A stretch of DNA of 64,000 nucleotides from the NCBI GenBank assembly GCA_005656395.1, contig SRSI01000004.1, positions 124,001 through 188,000 on the forward strand. Reading direction: 5' to 3'. Below the pieces are notes generated by a model. It made no database searches, had not been told where the DNA came from, and saw only the letters and a program-made list of their open reading frames with translations. This DNA comes from Strongyloides papillosus. Lineage: Eukaryota; Nematoda; Chromadorea; Rhabditida; Strongyloididae. Every line of letters starts with the position of its first letter. Position 1 is the stretch's first letter. Below are positions 1-16,644 of this stretch, in pieces. The translations under genes and the position numbers were made by a program.

Positions 1-1949
1 CAAACGAAGGCATATTTGGGAATGGACAAACACTTCCTACAGCCATAACTTGTGTTGTTAAACTTTTATCAGTTATCATTTCAAAATCATTTTCTGATAC
101 CTCATTATCATTATTTTGATTTCCTCCGGGTATGTCAACAAATAAATCAAAATATTTTAAAGGTAATGATACTCTACATAGACTTTTAATTAACTCATGT
201 TTTGTATCATCACATTTTAGTTTACATGCAGCTATAATAAGGACAGAAAGATTATTTAACATGGCTTCTGTAATTGAATCATCAACGCTACATTCTAATA
301 AAAGTATTACAATCTCCAAAATAGGTTTATATGAGCTTCTAAAAAGTGTATTTGATAGAACATCACTGGAAACATTATTCACAGCCTTGTCATCTTCGAA
401 AGCAGCATATAATGATTGAACAAAATCAAATACACAGAAATATAGTAGTGAATGAATGTAACCATAAGGAAGAGGTATACAATCGTGTTTGTCCAATGAA
501 TCTAATAAAATTGATCTCTTGGTAGATATATTTTCATGCAATGCAATACCGCATCCTTTTATTATAAAACCACTTTGTCCTAGAGACGTTGAATTATCAT
601 GTATCTCGTCTTCATTATAATTAGATGCAAAATCAGGATTCGTAAAAACAGAAAAAGCAAAACTACATAATGAATTTGAGATTGCTTTTATAACTTTATT
701 TGTCTCTTTCTGTTCAATACTTGTTGCGGCACATTTGAGTATATCCGGTTGTGATAATATTCTATGTAAAACTTCTAAAGCAATACCTGATTGCCATAGT
801 TTATCGGATTGAAGATATTTAATGAGGACTGATATAAAAATATTACATTCTGTATGTAACAGACTATAATAGTAGGTTATTAAAACATTAACAATTCTCA
901 TTAATCTAACTATATTTGGAAATAAATGTTTAGCCATTGAATTTGTAAATTGTGCACTAACAGATGATTGAAGTGAAAGTGTTGTTGGTGAATAAATATT
1001 TGAAATATTTAAAGATTTTGATGTATAATTTGACGAAAATCCTTTTAAAATTAATGGTACTACTTTTGATTTTATCAAATCTACATATTCAATATGTTTG
1101 AAAAATATTGATGGATAATTCTTGAGTATCATTTCAAGCAACTCTAGTCCTAATGTTAGTGTCATATCCTTAATTCCAACTAACCATTCTACCTTTTCAT
1201 TATTAAGTAAGTGACACAAATCTTTTAATAATAAATATCCATCAGCAGCACAAGGACGTAAGGATAATGGTACATTTTTTGATGTTCTATTATAATGTGT
1301 TGAGAGAACTGAAAGATCTCCTGATTTTACACCATCCTCCTGAATGACTCTTTCAAAGACACAACTAAATAATTGTCTAATTACTGCTGAGGCAGCATTA
1401 ATTACAGCAGCATCTTTGTGAAAATTAAGGCGTAATGCAAGACAGATACATTTGGCCAATGATGGTCCAGTTACGAGAAGTTCAGTACTAACGAATGGTG
1501 TTATAGTTTGTAAAACACGTATTTCTTCACATTCTGATTCTATTAAATTACACAATTCATTAACAATACTTGGAGCTGACGACTAAAAATTGAATAATTT
1601 TTAAGTAACATATATACAATGATAATGTAAAACTTACAGCATTAACAATTCTATACTGAAGCATTCGTTGTAATGATTGTAAAGCTATTTGAGCAAGTCG
1701 AGAATTTTTACTGGAACAAGCATATAATATGGGTTGTAAAATATCATTTGAAGAATTCTTTAAATTTCCCACTAAATTATCAACGGATGATACACTACTA
1801 ATGTTTCTAACTTTTACAAGACAATTTTCAGCAGCCTCCTTCACATTATTGTATTTTTTTTTAGCTTCGGTAGATAATAATCTCAAATCAGATAATAAAA
1901 AATCTATTAACTGTTTTGGATCTGCAATACCATTTGTATTACTTGACAT
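1..1949 (-). CDS. mon-2: MON2 homolog, N-terminal part (Golgi/endosome trafficking regulator)
   Basis: Exons are 1949..1638 and 1582..1, leaving the window still open, about 631 residues; the 55-base intron has GTAAGT and TTTTTAG ends and joins in phase 0. MON2 is a large relative of the BIG/GBF Arf-GEFs that lacks a Sec7 domain and works with dopey and flippases in endosome-to-Golgi transport. The N-terminus (SDLRLLSTEAKKKYNNVKEA, residues 20-39) matches the conserved MON2 start. Further on, KDMTLTLGLELLE and the HTECNIFISVLIKYLQSDK helix follow the human protein closely, within the DCB/HUS region. No frame break is visible. The start is the first ATG after a trans-splice-like acceptor 12 bases upstream. 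It is divergent from gcs-1. The rest lies left of base 1. Confidence 0.93.
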
Positions 1950-1960
1950 TATAATTTAAT

Positions 1961-1962
1961 CT
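1961..1962 (-). promoter_or_regulatory. Probable spliced-leader acceptor of mon-2
   Basis: On the minus strand a run of T followed by AG stands 11 bases before the mon-2 ATG, with no upstream coding exon visible. This is the usual form of a nematode trans-splice acceptor; an ordinary 5' UTR intron is the alternative. Confidence 0.55.
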
Positions 1963-3487
1963 AAAAAACTGCATATTAATAAATATATAAAGTGATAAAA
2001 AAATTAAGTTAAATGACAGAATGGTACATTTGAACTGAAGTGTATATATGCAGTTAATGTAACAATACTTCGTGGAATCAAATGTGTACTGCGTACCACG
2101 CGTCGTTACGAGAGTCCATGCAATGATATTGTAGGGTCAGCAATTGAAGCAAATATGGGTCGTCAAATTAGATTAATTGAATGAAATGCGTAGTAAATTA
2201 TTATTTCATATTTAAAAGCACTCTTATATCTATGAATATATTATTAAGAGATAAGATTCAGTTTATATTTATATGTATTTTTATTTGAACATTTTAATGT
2301 ATGACATTTTGGATATTTAGTTAGAAGGAGTAAACTAGAAAATTATAAATCTCAGAAAATTATTTTATATAGTAACAATGATATTGTCAATTATAATATT
2401 TTTTTGCATCAACTTTAAGATAAAAAAAAATAAAAATGTGTCCTAACCCGATGTCCTGCATCAAGAATGTACTTAAAATAAATAACAACATTAAAAGTTA
2501 TAATCATAACTTCTTATACATTTATTTTTGTTTCATGTTTTATATTACTCAAATTAAATAAAAAATTCTTAGTATATTTTTTTATATATTGTTATAAAAA
2601 GTGTGACAAAATAATTAAAAAAGTTCTTTCTTATATTTACATTATAATTTGACTTTTATTTATATATGTACAAAAACTTAAGCTTTTTTAACAATAAGAA
2701 GATATATACATCTCATATAATCTTTTAAGAATACAGACATATATCAACCTTTGTAAAATCATTATTTGACCACTTTTTAATTTAGGTATTTATATATGTA
2801 TATATATATTATTTTAACGTATCTTAATCTAATGACTTTTAGCATTTATAAAACAATATACATTCTTATGTTTTAAAACTATACTTCTGTATCATCTGTC
2901 ATTTTATAATCAATTTATAGTAATGATAAAATATTTTAGAATAATTTTGTAGTCGTAAAAATAAAATGTGCAATAAAATTTTTACACCACATTTTTTGAT
3001 TAATAATATATATATAAACAAATAATTTCAAAATTCACTTGTTATAAACATTATTTACAAAATGTAATCAAAAAATGCAAGATATATTAAATATTTAATA
3101 GTCTATGAAAATTTTTAAGATTATCTTTGTTTTACCAGATTAAAACTATTTTGCTTTAAATATTGTCTTATAAATTTCTTTATTTGTTATATCCTTATCA
3201 CACTCGTAGACATTGTCTTTGTTAACTTTTTTTTATTACGTGTGTAGAATAATCGGTTTTGCTATCAAATAAATGAGCCTTAATTAATTGTATTTTAAAA
3301 TATAATTTGACAATATAAAAAAATTTATTTGTAATGAATATGCAATTTCCAACAATTTTTTTATTTAATTCTTGTTACCTTAGAAATGTGGATGGTTAAT
3401 ACATTACATATAAAATTTACAATTATCGATATATTGGATAGTTTGATTTTTTTTTCATTTAATTATATTAGCAACTATATTTTTTTT
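1963..3487. other. Divergent intergenic region mon-2 / gcs-1
   Basis: No gene seen. The only compositional landmark is a relatively GC-rich stretch at about 2070-2175, containing GCGTACCACGCGTCG, in otherwise about 80% AT DNA. It has no long frame on either strand and is probably the shared upstream regulatory DNA of the two divergent genes. Confidence 0.5.
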
Positions 3488-3489
3488 AG
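3488..3489 (+). promoter_or_regulatory. Probable spliced-leader acceptor of gcs-1
   Basis: A TTTTTTTTAG acceptor ends two bases before the gcs-1 ATG at 3492. The very short leader fixes the start codon. Confidence 0.65.
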
Positions 3490-3491
3490 AA

Positions 3492-5542
3492 ATGGGTCTT
3501 TTAACATTAGGACATCCATTAACGTGGGATGAAACTGTACCATACTTAGATTACATCAAAAATCATGGAATTGCTCAATTTATTAATTTGTATAATCGTC
3601 TTAAAGATCGTCAAGGTGATCAATTGAAATGGGGTGATGAAATTGAATATACAATTGTACAGTTTGATCATGAAAAGAAACGTGTACAAGTTAGTTTGAG
3701 AGCACATGAACTTTTAAAAAGACTTAATGCACAAGAAGAAGTTAACTCTGTTATAGGAACCGAAAATAAATTTTTATGGAGACCTGAATTTGCTGGATAC
3801 ATGATTGAAGGAACACCAGGTGTACCATATGGTGGATTACTTGCTTGTTTTAATCTTGTTGAATACAATATGATGTATAGACGTTCTGAGGTTAAAAAAA
3901 TGCTTAAAAATGGTGAATCAATTATGTCTGTTAGTTTTCCTTTATTAGGAGGACCAAATTTTACTTCTCCCCAAACTGAAATAACATATAATGATCCTAA
4001 TGGAGCAGGAAGAAGTATTTTTTTCCCAGATGACGCCATTTATTCAGGTCATCCACGTTTCAAAAACTTAGTTCGCAATATTCGTAGTAGAAGAGGAGAA
4101 AAAGTTAATATTCAAGTACCAATATTTAAAGATAAAAGAACACCAAATCCATTTAAAGAAACACTACCTGTAACTGATGATGATGATGCTAATAGACATG
4201 TTAAAGATGATTTTATCTATATGGATCATATGGGATTTGGTATGGGATGTTGTTGTCTTCAAGTAACATTTCAAGCATGTAATATTGATGAAGCAAGATA
4301 TGTTTATGATCAATTAACACCAATTACGCCAATTTTATTAGCACTCTCTGCTGCAACACCTATCTTTCGAGGTTACCTAGCAGATGTTGATTCTCGTTGG
4401 AATATAATTTCGTCAGCAGTTGATGATAGAACATTTGAGGAAAGAGGACTTACTGAACTTGTTACACCAAACAGATTTCGTCTAGAAAAAAGTAGATATG
4501 ATTCAACTGATTGTTATATTGATTCATCATCTTCCCCATACAATGATATTCCTTTATGTTATGACGAAAAAATTTATAAACAACTTATTGAAGGTGGAAT
4601 TGACGAAACCTTATCTAAACATATTGCTCATATGTTTATAAGAGATCCATTACAAGTTTTCAGAGAAAGAATTGAACAAGATGACACAAAATCTACCGAG
4701 CATTTTGAGACAATTCAAAGTTCTAATTGGATGAATATGCGTTTTAAACCACCACCACCAGATGCATTAGAAATAGGGTGGAGAGTTGAATTTAGACCAA
4801 CAGAAGTTCAGTTGACAGATTTTGAAAATGCTGCGTACTGTTGCTTTGTGGTTCTTTTAACAAGGTAAATATTTTGATTTATTTCTAAATTTATCAGTTG
4901 TATTTTTTCAGAGTTGTCATTTCATATCGGCTTAATTTTTTAGTACCATGTTCAAAGGTAACAGAAAATATGCAGAGAGCACAAAAAAGAGATGCTGTAC
5001 TCAATGAAAAATTTATTTTCCGTAAAAAACTTTTTAGTTGCCAATCTACTTCAGAGGCCTCACAAGTATGTGAAAAAAATGATATGTACGCAGAGATGAC
5101 TGTTAATGAAATTATCAATGGAGATGGAAAAGAATTTACTGGATTGGTACCATTGTTAAAGCAATTTTTGGATTCTGCAGATATCGATGTGGATACAAGA
5201 TGCACGATTTCTCAATACTTGAGTTTCATTCAAAAAAGAGCCTCCGGGGAAATTTATACTTTGGCTCATTGGATGAGAGAGTATGTTGATAAACATCCTG
5301 ATTATAAACATGATTCTATCGTTCCACAATCAACAATCTATGATATGCTAATTTGTGTAAGTGATAATTTTTAAGATTTTATCAGATTTTCATATATTTA
5401 GATGGATGAGATTTCAAATGGAACTAAGCATTGTCCAAAACTTCTTGGATGTTACCGTTCAAAAACTGATCATCTTATTCCTAAAGCTGTTAGGAAATTT
5501 GAAGAAAGTCTTGTAATTCAAAAGGCATTACGTAAACAATAA
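3492..5542 (+). CDS. gcs-1: Glutamate-cysteine ligase catalytic subunit
   Basis: Exons 3492..4864, 4912..5356 and 5402..5542; introns of 47 and 45 bases with GT-AG ends; 652 residues, close to the 637 of human GCLC. The enzyme joins glutamate and cysteine with ATP, the first and limiting step of glutathione synthesis in the cytosol. The start [12 protein letters not shown], the central [15 protein letters not shown] block (about residues 249-263), the [10 protein letters not shown] segment and the [15 protein letters not shown] segment near residue 440 are hallmarks of the eukaryotic GCL family. The last exon supplies [17 protein letters not shown] and ends KALRKQ. The reading frame is clean through all exons. 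In C. elegans gcs-1 is a SKN-1 oxidative-stress target; whether that holds here cannot be read from this AT-rich promoter. Confidence 0.97.
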
Positions 5543-5913
5543 AAAAAATATTGTTTTCTCTTTTAATATTTGGTTAAATAATCTACTACCGTTATAATAT
5601 AATTTTTTCTTATTGAAAATATAATAAATAGAAACAGAAAAGAATTAGTTGATAATCAATTTATTAAGATTTTTGAAATTTATATTATTTTGCAAGCAAA
5701 AATTAATCAAAGTAAAAAATAATGATGTGAAAAAATTAAGTTGCTGATGGGTTATGTTTAACATAAATACCCGCTTTTTCATTTAAAAAATGAAATTGTT
5801 TAAACTTTCTTTAGGGAATAAAAATTGTTTGTAGTATAATGCTATTATATAGTAAAAATAAATAAATCATACATCCAAGATTATGTACTGGTTAAAAAGA
5901 TTATTTGTTAATT
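5543..5913. other. Convergent 3' spacer between gcs-1 and a small membrane-protein gene
   Basis: No gene. A near-palindrome at about 5747-5772 (GGGTTATGTT... AACATAAATACCC) and a second small inverted repeat around 5779-5800 could form hairpins in the 3' UTRs of the two convergent genes. Function unknown. Confidence 0.4.
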
Positions 5914-6433
5914 TTAGTTTTTAAAATTTTCTTCACAAAGTACACTCTCTAAATCTAAATTCATTTTTGTTTGTGTCTTTTCCTCAATTTCTTCCGTATC
6001 TTTCTAAAATAAAAGAAAATAATAAATGTATTAAGATTCTTTCAAATATATTTTTGTATTACCTCATTTAACGTATTTTGCAATATTCCACTTGTTGTTC
6101 CCATTACTTGCTGAAGGAGTATTGTGCTTGGAAAACTAGCTAATTGATTTGAAAGAAATGATTTACTCGCTGATCGAACTCTCTCCTGAGCAGCTTTAAT
6201 TTTTTCTTGATTTCCATTTTTTTCACGATTACGAAAACAACAACATAAATATTTAAAAATATAATTACGAAATAACTATATAAAAATAAATAAATTTAAT
6301 TGTCAAGATAAGAGTCGTTATTTTTACTTACTTGTGGAGATGCACAAATTATAATCACAATCATCCAACCACATAAAATTCCGATACCTAAAAGAAATAT
6401 ATATTTGGTATCTTTCTCCATTTCATATTCCAT
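5914..6433 (-). CDS. Small single-pass membrane protein, unknown function
   Basis: A three-exon gene: 6433..6332, 6275..6063 and 6003..5914, joined in phase 0 throughout by introns with GTAAGT/ATATAG and GTAATA/TTTTAG ends; 134 residues. Residues about 11-31 (FLLGIGILCGWMIVIIICAS) form one hydrophobic membrane segment. It is followed by a basic stretch with three consecutive cysteines (KYLCCCFRNREK, about 42-53), a typical palmitoylation-type juxtamembrane pattern, and then a hydrophilic acidic tail ending in FKN. No named domain is recognised. The coherent splice phases and the change in composition at exon borders make it a real gene. The N-terminus is probably extracytoplasmic and the tail cytosolic, but this topology is inferred from the positive-inside rule. 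Each exon is too short to stand out alone. Confidence 0.72.
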
Positions 6434-8774
6434 AGTTATAAATATTTAAGTTGATTTTTATTTCTTTTTTTATTATTGTAAGATAAACTATAAAAAAGAA
6501 TTATTTATATTTCCATTTGTTAAATTTAGTATACAAATAATAAAATGGTAAATAGATATAAAGTATTAATAGTAAAAAAATAAAAGTTTACTTTTTTTCC
6601 CAAAAGTTATTTATTACTATATGATATCTAAAAATGGATACTCTTATGCTCCATCTTGTTTCTCATTCGCCCACATATATATGACAGCTCTGTGAGTATA
6701 TTTCCTATTTTTAGTACTTTTCAAAAGTTCTACCAAATTTTTATGTTTCTAGTTATATAGATTAACTATAAAATAATAGTAATAATAAAAAAACTACTTC
6801 TAGTAAGTATTGTTATAATGATTAAAAAAAATTCATGCTAATATTTAAAGTGACTGTATGAGAAAAAAATTATACATAAATAAAATATTTATGAAATGAT
6901 TATTTACAAAGTTGATTATTTTTATAATGTTATTAAATTAAAAAAATTTATGCATTCTTTGGCATTTTAGAGTATAATTAAGAAAAATGAATAGAAATCT
7001 CTTCTTTTAATAAGTGTGTGTTGTTATGACAATGTTATTCTTAAAAAAATCAAATTAAATTAATCATTCGAAGAATAAATTATTCAATTGATAAATATAT
7101 TTTAGCTTATGTAAAAGAAAAACAAATTGAAAGTTAAATAGTATATATATAATATTTAAGAATAAAATTTGCTAAAATATTTGATTATGTTATTTTTTTT
7201 CTTTAAGGTACCAACAATTTTTTATAACAATTTCTGTCACTAACATAACAGGCATTTAGAATTAGAGTGTAACAATAAAAACAACCAATAGATAAAATAA
7301 TATAAGTTAATATAATTCACTTTTATAAAATAAAATTTTATTAATTTAAAAAAAATATTAATGTCAAATAATGGTTGAAATAAAATAAAAATTTTTAAGA
7401 TTTAAGACAAAAATATTTATTTATTCAAAGAACATTGATCATTAATGCTTTTTCTAAAAAATAATATCGTATTTCAAAAAAAAATTATTGTAATATCTGT
7501 GATATTAGAAAAGGTTTTTTAATGGCAATATTATAGTAGATGAAGGTTATCATATGATAAAAGTACATGCAATATTTTAACAATAACCACATAAAAAATA
7601 TTTTTATTTTTTTTGCTAGTAAATTAAAATAAAGGCTTTAAAAAATAATTTATTATGTTTAGTTAATTATACTTTATTGAAATGTGATAATATAAAATTA
7701 GTAATATTTGAAAGTTTTATATAATAAAATATCAAACATGTTAACTTTTAATAACAAAAAAATTTTAAAATAGAATAAAAAATGAATATATTAATAAATA
7801 AAGAATATTTTTAATATATTAAAAACAATTGTTAAAAAATTTATTTATCTATAAACTGTATGATATTTTGTTTAACATTACTCGTATACAATTCATGTAA
7901 AATCTCTATGGAGGTTCTATTTATTTTTTATGTCACTCAATATATTTCATCTCTGGAATACATTGCAACTATTTAAAAAGTTCATTTAGTGTATCTCTGA
8001 ACCATAAGGATACAGTTAATGGGTTTTTTTAATGTTTACTGAAGCGTAGTAATATAGCTTTGTTATTTGAAAAGATAAATTGCTTCTTATTTTACCAAAA
8101 ATATTTATGAATCATGATGTATGAAATTATAATAAAAAAATATTGTTAGTAATTTAGGAGATAAATAAGGAATGGGATTTACAATAAAAATATCTAATTA
8201 ATTTTTTTTTAAAATAACACAATATTTTATAACATAAAAAAATCAATTAGAGACATATTAGTTTTATATAAAATTTCATTAACAAGGATATTTTATAAAA
8301 TTGAAAATAAAATGGGTTTTTGCATTTTTAAATTAAGATTAATATAAATATATTTTTTTTATTCTTTAATAAAATACTAAACGAGCATTTTTATACCCTG
8401 AAATGTATGAAAAACTTTTATAGTCAAAAATTTTGACTTAAAAATATATAGTTTTTTATACATTAAATTTACAGTAAAACTGTCACATTAAAAAATAAAC
8501 TTATTTAGTTAGATAGAGCGGAAAAATTTTAAAATTTATATACGTATATGATTCTCATTACATATTATGACATTATCAAGTACCATGAAAATTACTGAAC
8601 TATAAAAAAAATTTTTAATTTAAAAATTATGCTATGTATTATCAATGAATAGTAGAATGTTAGAAGAAATTTTCAAAGAGTATTAAAAAAAGAATAAAGA
8701 TGTTTTATGGTAATAATAACAATTGTTAATAATAAATTGCATTAAGAAAATTTATAAAGAATAAAGTAATTTAA
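6434..8774. other. AT-rich intergenic DNA
   Basis: No gene or RNA signature seen. Two slightly less AT-rich stretches, about 6630-6705 and 7900-8060, have no sustained frame. The first could be upstream control DNA for the small membrane-protein gene that starts at 6433. Confidence 0.5.
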
Positions 8775-9273
8775 TTATTCAGGTTGTAATTTTCTTATCC
8801 ACGTCTTTGTAACACCATTTTTTTCAAAGAAGCATTCTGAAGTAAGAATTCCTTGTGAATCAAAGTACCAATAGAAAATATCGTCACTATCACCTTCACG
8901 ATCTCCTTCAAGATGAGTATGTCTTTCAATAAGTTTATCATTCTCAAATGTAAATACAATTTTATGTTTTTTCATGTCGTAACCAATATCTTCTAATGCC
9001 TCATTTAGACGAAAGGAATAAGAATTACGGTTTTTAGAAATTCCTAACTCAATTTTGTATACTCCTTCTATTTCCTCAGGAATAATCTTAAAATAACCTT
9101 TATTCAAAGTACGACAAACTAACTTTCTAACAAGCCATGGCATCCCTTAAAAAATAGTTACAAAGAAAATGTAAAAAGTTACCTTTTAATGCCAAATAAT
9201 CATCACAACCAGTTGCAGATGTTTCAACAAATCCTTTGTCAAGAAATTGATTTGGGATGCTTTGACAAGACAT
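8775..9273 (-). CDS. Intracellular lipid-binding protein (FABP family)
   Basis: Exons 9273..9183 and 9145..8775 across a 37-base intron, 153 residues, slightly longer than the usual 130-140. The family folds as a ten-strand beta barrel that carries fatty acids or retinoids in the cytosol. The order fits: KGFVETSATGCDDYLALKG is the first strand and helix I region, MPWLVRKLVC is the helix II region (compare the G-x-G-F/W-x-x-R-K pattern of the family), and the repeated strands end in GVTKTWIRKLQPE. No signal peptide, so it resembles the intracellular nematode lbp proteins. Oddly, the R-x-Y pair of the last strand, which holds the ligand carboxylate in many FABPs, is replaced by W-x-R. A TTTTTAG acceptor lies four bases before the ATG. 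Confidence 0.88.
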
Positions 9274-9279
9274 AGTCCT

Positions 9280-10104
9280 AAAAATAAATCTATAAACAAT
9301 GTTCTCTCTATATATATAAATATTGAGAAATATACAATTCAAGGCTACTATCTTATCAATTATATGATAACATACAAAATATGATTATAAAAATATATAA
9401 GATGATGAAAGTATACTAATTTATCTTCATTAATATTGTCAAAAAATTATTATTAGTATAATTGAAAGAATATATTTATTTATTATAGAGAATAAAATAA
9501 CCATAAATTTTATTTTTATTAATATAAATTATAATTTTAACATTAACCATTGAAAGATGATACATTTTTTGGTGACTAAGTTTTAAGTTAAAAAAAGAAA
9601 GTAATCAATATTTTATCTTTGAGAAAAAATATCTTAAATGCTTTAAAATTCTTTAATATTAAATTGGCTAAAAAGTGTTATATTTGTCTAATTTAAACGT
9701 GTTAAAGAAAAATACCTAGTCAAAGAAGTAATTTTTAAATAGTGCATTTAAGTTAATATAGCATGAATGAATTTATCAATCGTCATTGTTTTGTTTCGTC
9801 AAATAAACGAAAAATAGATAAGTGAAGTACAAAAAGAATAATGCACAATAAATCAAAGCAGCTTATTTTTTAAAGGTAAATAAATTGTTTGAAGTAATTT
9901 ATGCTTTTGCATACTGTAAAAAAAAAGGTAGAAATTTTTAATCGAACATCATCTCTATAAAATTTTTCTAGCGATTTTATCTATTACATTGAAATGTAAT
10001 CATATTATAGAATTTTACTTTCACCATTCTGTTATTTATATTTTTGATTACATATTTATCATTACAAATTTTCTTTCTTTGAAAACTTGATTTATCCAGA
10101 GATA
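9280..10104. other. AT-rich intergenic DNA
   Basis: I see no gene, RNA or repeat structure here. Confidence 0.5.
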
Positions 10105-10870
10105 ATGAATAAATCTCTACGCTTTGTATATACACCATTTAGGATCATTTTATTAATGAATATTTTTGTATTTTTGCTAACCATATTCTTTATCTTGTTA
10201 ATGTTACCAGCATTTTTTGCTTATATAAATATAGAGGAAAAAAATTATATAAAGATGAAATAGCCAAGATGAGTTTAACTGAGGCTCCATATACAGGAAG
10301 TATTCAATCAACTTATAATTATATGTATGCTTTATCGTTAAAAAATTAATATACATTTCTTATTCTGATTTTTATTTAGCTTTTCAAGTAGTCCTAACGA
10401 TTTGATTTATGATGTTCAACCATATTGTGTGAATATGGGACGGGAAAAAATAGCTGACGGTGTTTATGGTTAAAGTGCACTGTTCGTACAAATTTAAAAT
10501 GCTTTAGAAGGAGCATCAAATGCCAATGAAGGGTATTCTGAGATTCAAAATTCTCAATATATAACAGAAATCAAAAAGCTAGAGCATATTTGTAAGGTTA
10601 TAATAAATTTAAAAGTAAACTTTAAAATTTTAAAGTTACCAGTGAACATAAAACTATTTATAATAATGATTCTCATAACAATGATGTAGTATTGTCGGGA
10701 GATGAAGTGAATTACCTGATGACATGTTTACAGATGATTCCTTAACCTATAGAAATATTATAAATCAAAGTATGCGAAGTAGTATTCAAACTCTAAATGC
10801 TTCCTCACATTTGAAAAATAATCGAAAAGAATGGGATTTTAATGAGAAGAAGATACTAAAGTACTTTTAG
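10105..10870 (+). pseudogene. Decayed gene for a membrane-anchored protein, family unknown
   Basis: From ATG 10105 a frame runs into a strongly hydrophobic segment (about residues 13-43), then hits a stop near 10259. One base out of step, the sequence continues as DEIAKMSLTEAPYTGSIQST, reaches a plausible intron (about 10327-10380, GTATGC to TTTTAG) and goes on with SSPNDLIYDVQPYCVNMGRE. The same frame then carries two stops (about 10470 and 10495) but stays protein-like (GASNANEGYSEIQNSQYITE). A further frame change near 10710 leads to DDMFTDDSLTYRNIINQSMR and ends at 10870. The clearly coding composition together with at least two frameshifts and two stops marks a dead gene. I do not recognise the family. 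Confidence 0.6.
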
Positions 10871-11311
10871 TTTCTACTATCAATTAACAATATTCGAATA
10901 TATATAACTTAAAAAATTATGAAAAATATATATGCTACTAATCTATAATATAAATATATTTATAGTTCAACATAGTTATTATGTATTATATTAGATTTTT
11001 ATATTTAAGAATAACCATTAAGCACCTGTAAAATAATTAATAATTTTATTTAATTCTTTTATTTTGTACCATTTATTTAGTTTCGGTACTTTAAAATTTG
11101 CCGTATCTCAATTTTCATTCAAGTACATTGTTTATAGTTCTAACAAAATTACTGTTGAATATTTTTAATGTAAATATTTATTACATTATTATATTAATTC
11201 GCATGGCAAATGTATAAACAAACAAAAAAAATTGTTGTTAAAGGAAAAAGTAAACAATTATATAAAAAAATTAACATAAAAAGAAATAAATTTAAATAGA
11301 AAAATATTTTA
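10871..11311. other. Spacer, 3' flank of the ABC transporter gene
   Basis: AT-rich; holds the probable 3' UTR of the minus-strand ABC transporter and otherwise nothing I can identify. Confidence 0.5.

Positions 11312-16644
<5,333 letters not shown>

Noticed and set aside
2300..2930. SKN-1-type WWTRTCAT matches upstream of gcs-1 (about 2301-2310 and 2923-2930)
   Set aside because: By base composition I expect two or three such matches in this interval by chance, so they carry no weight without conservation data.
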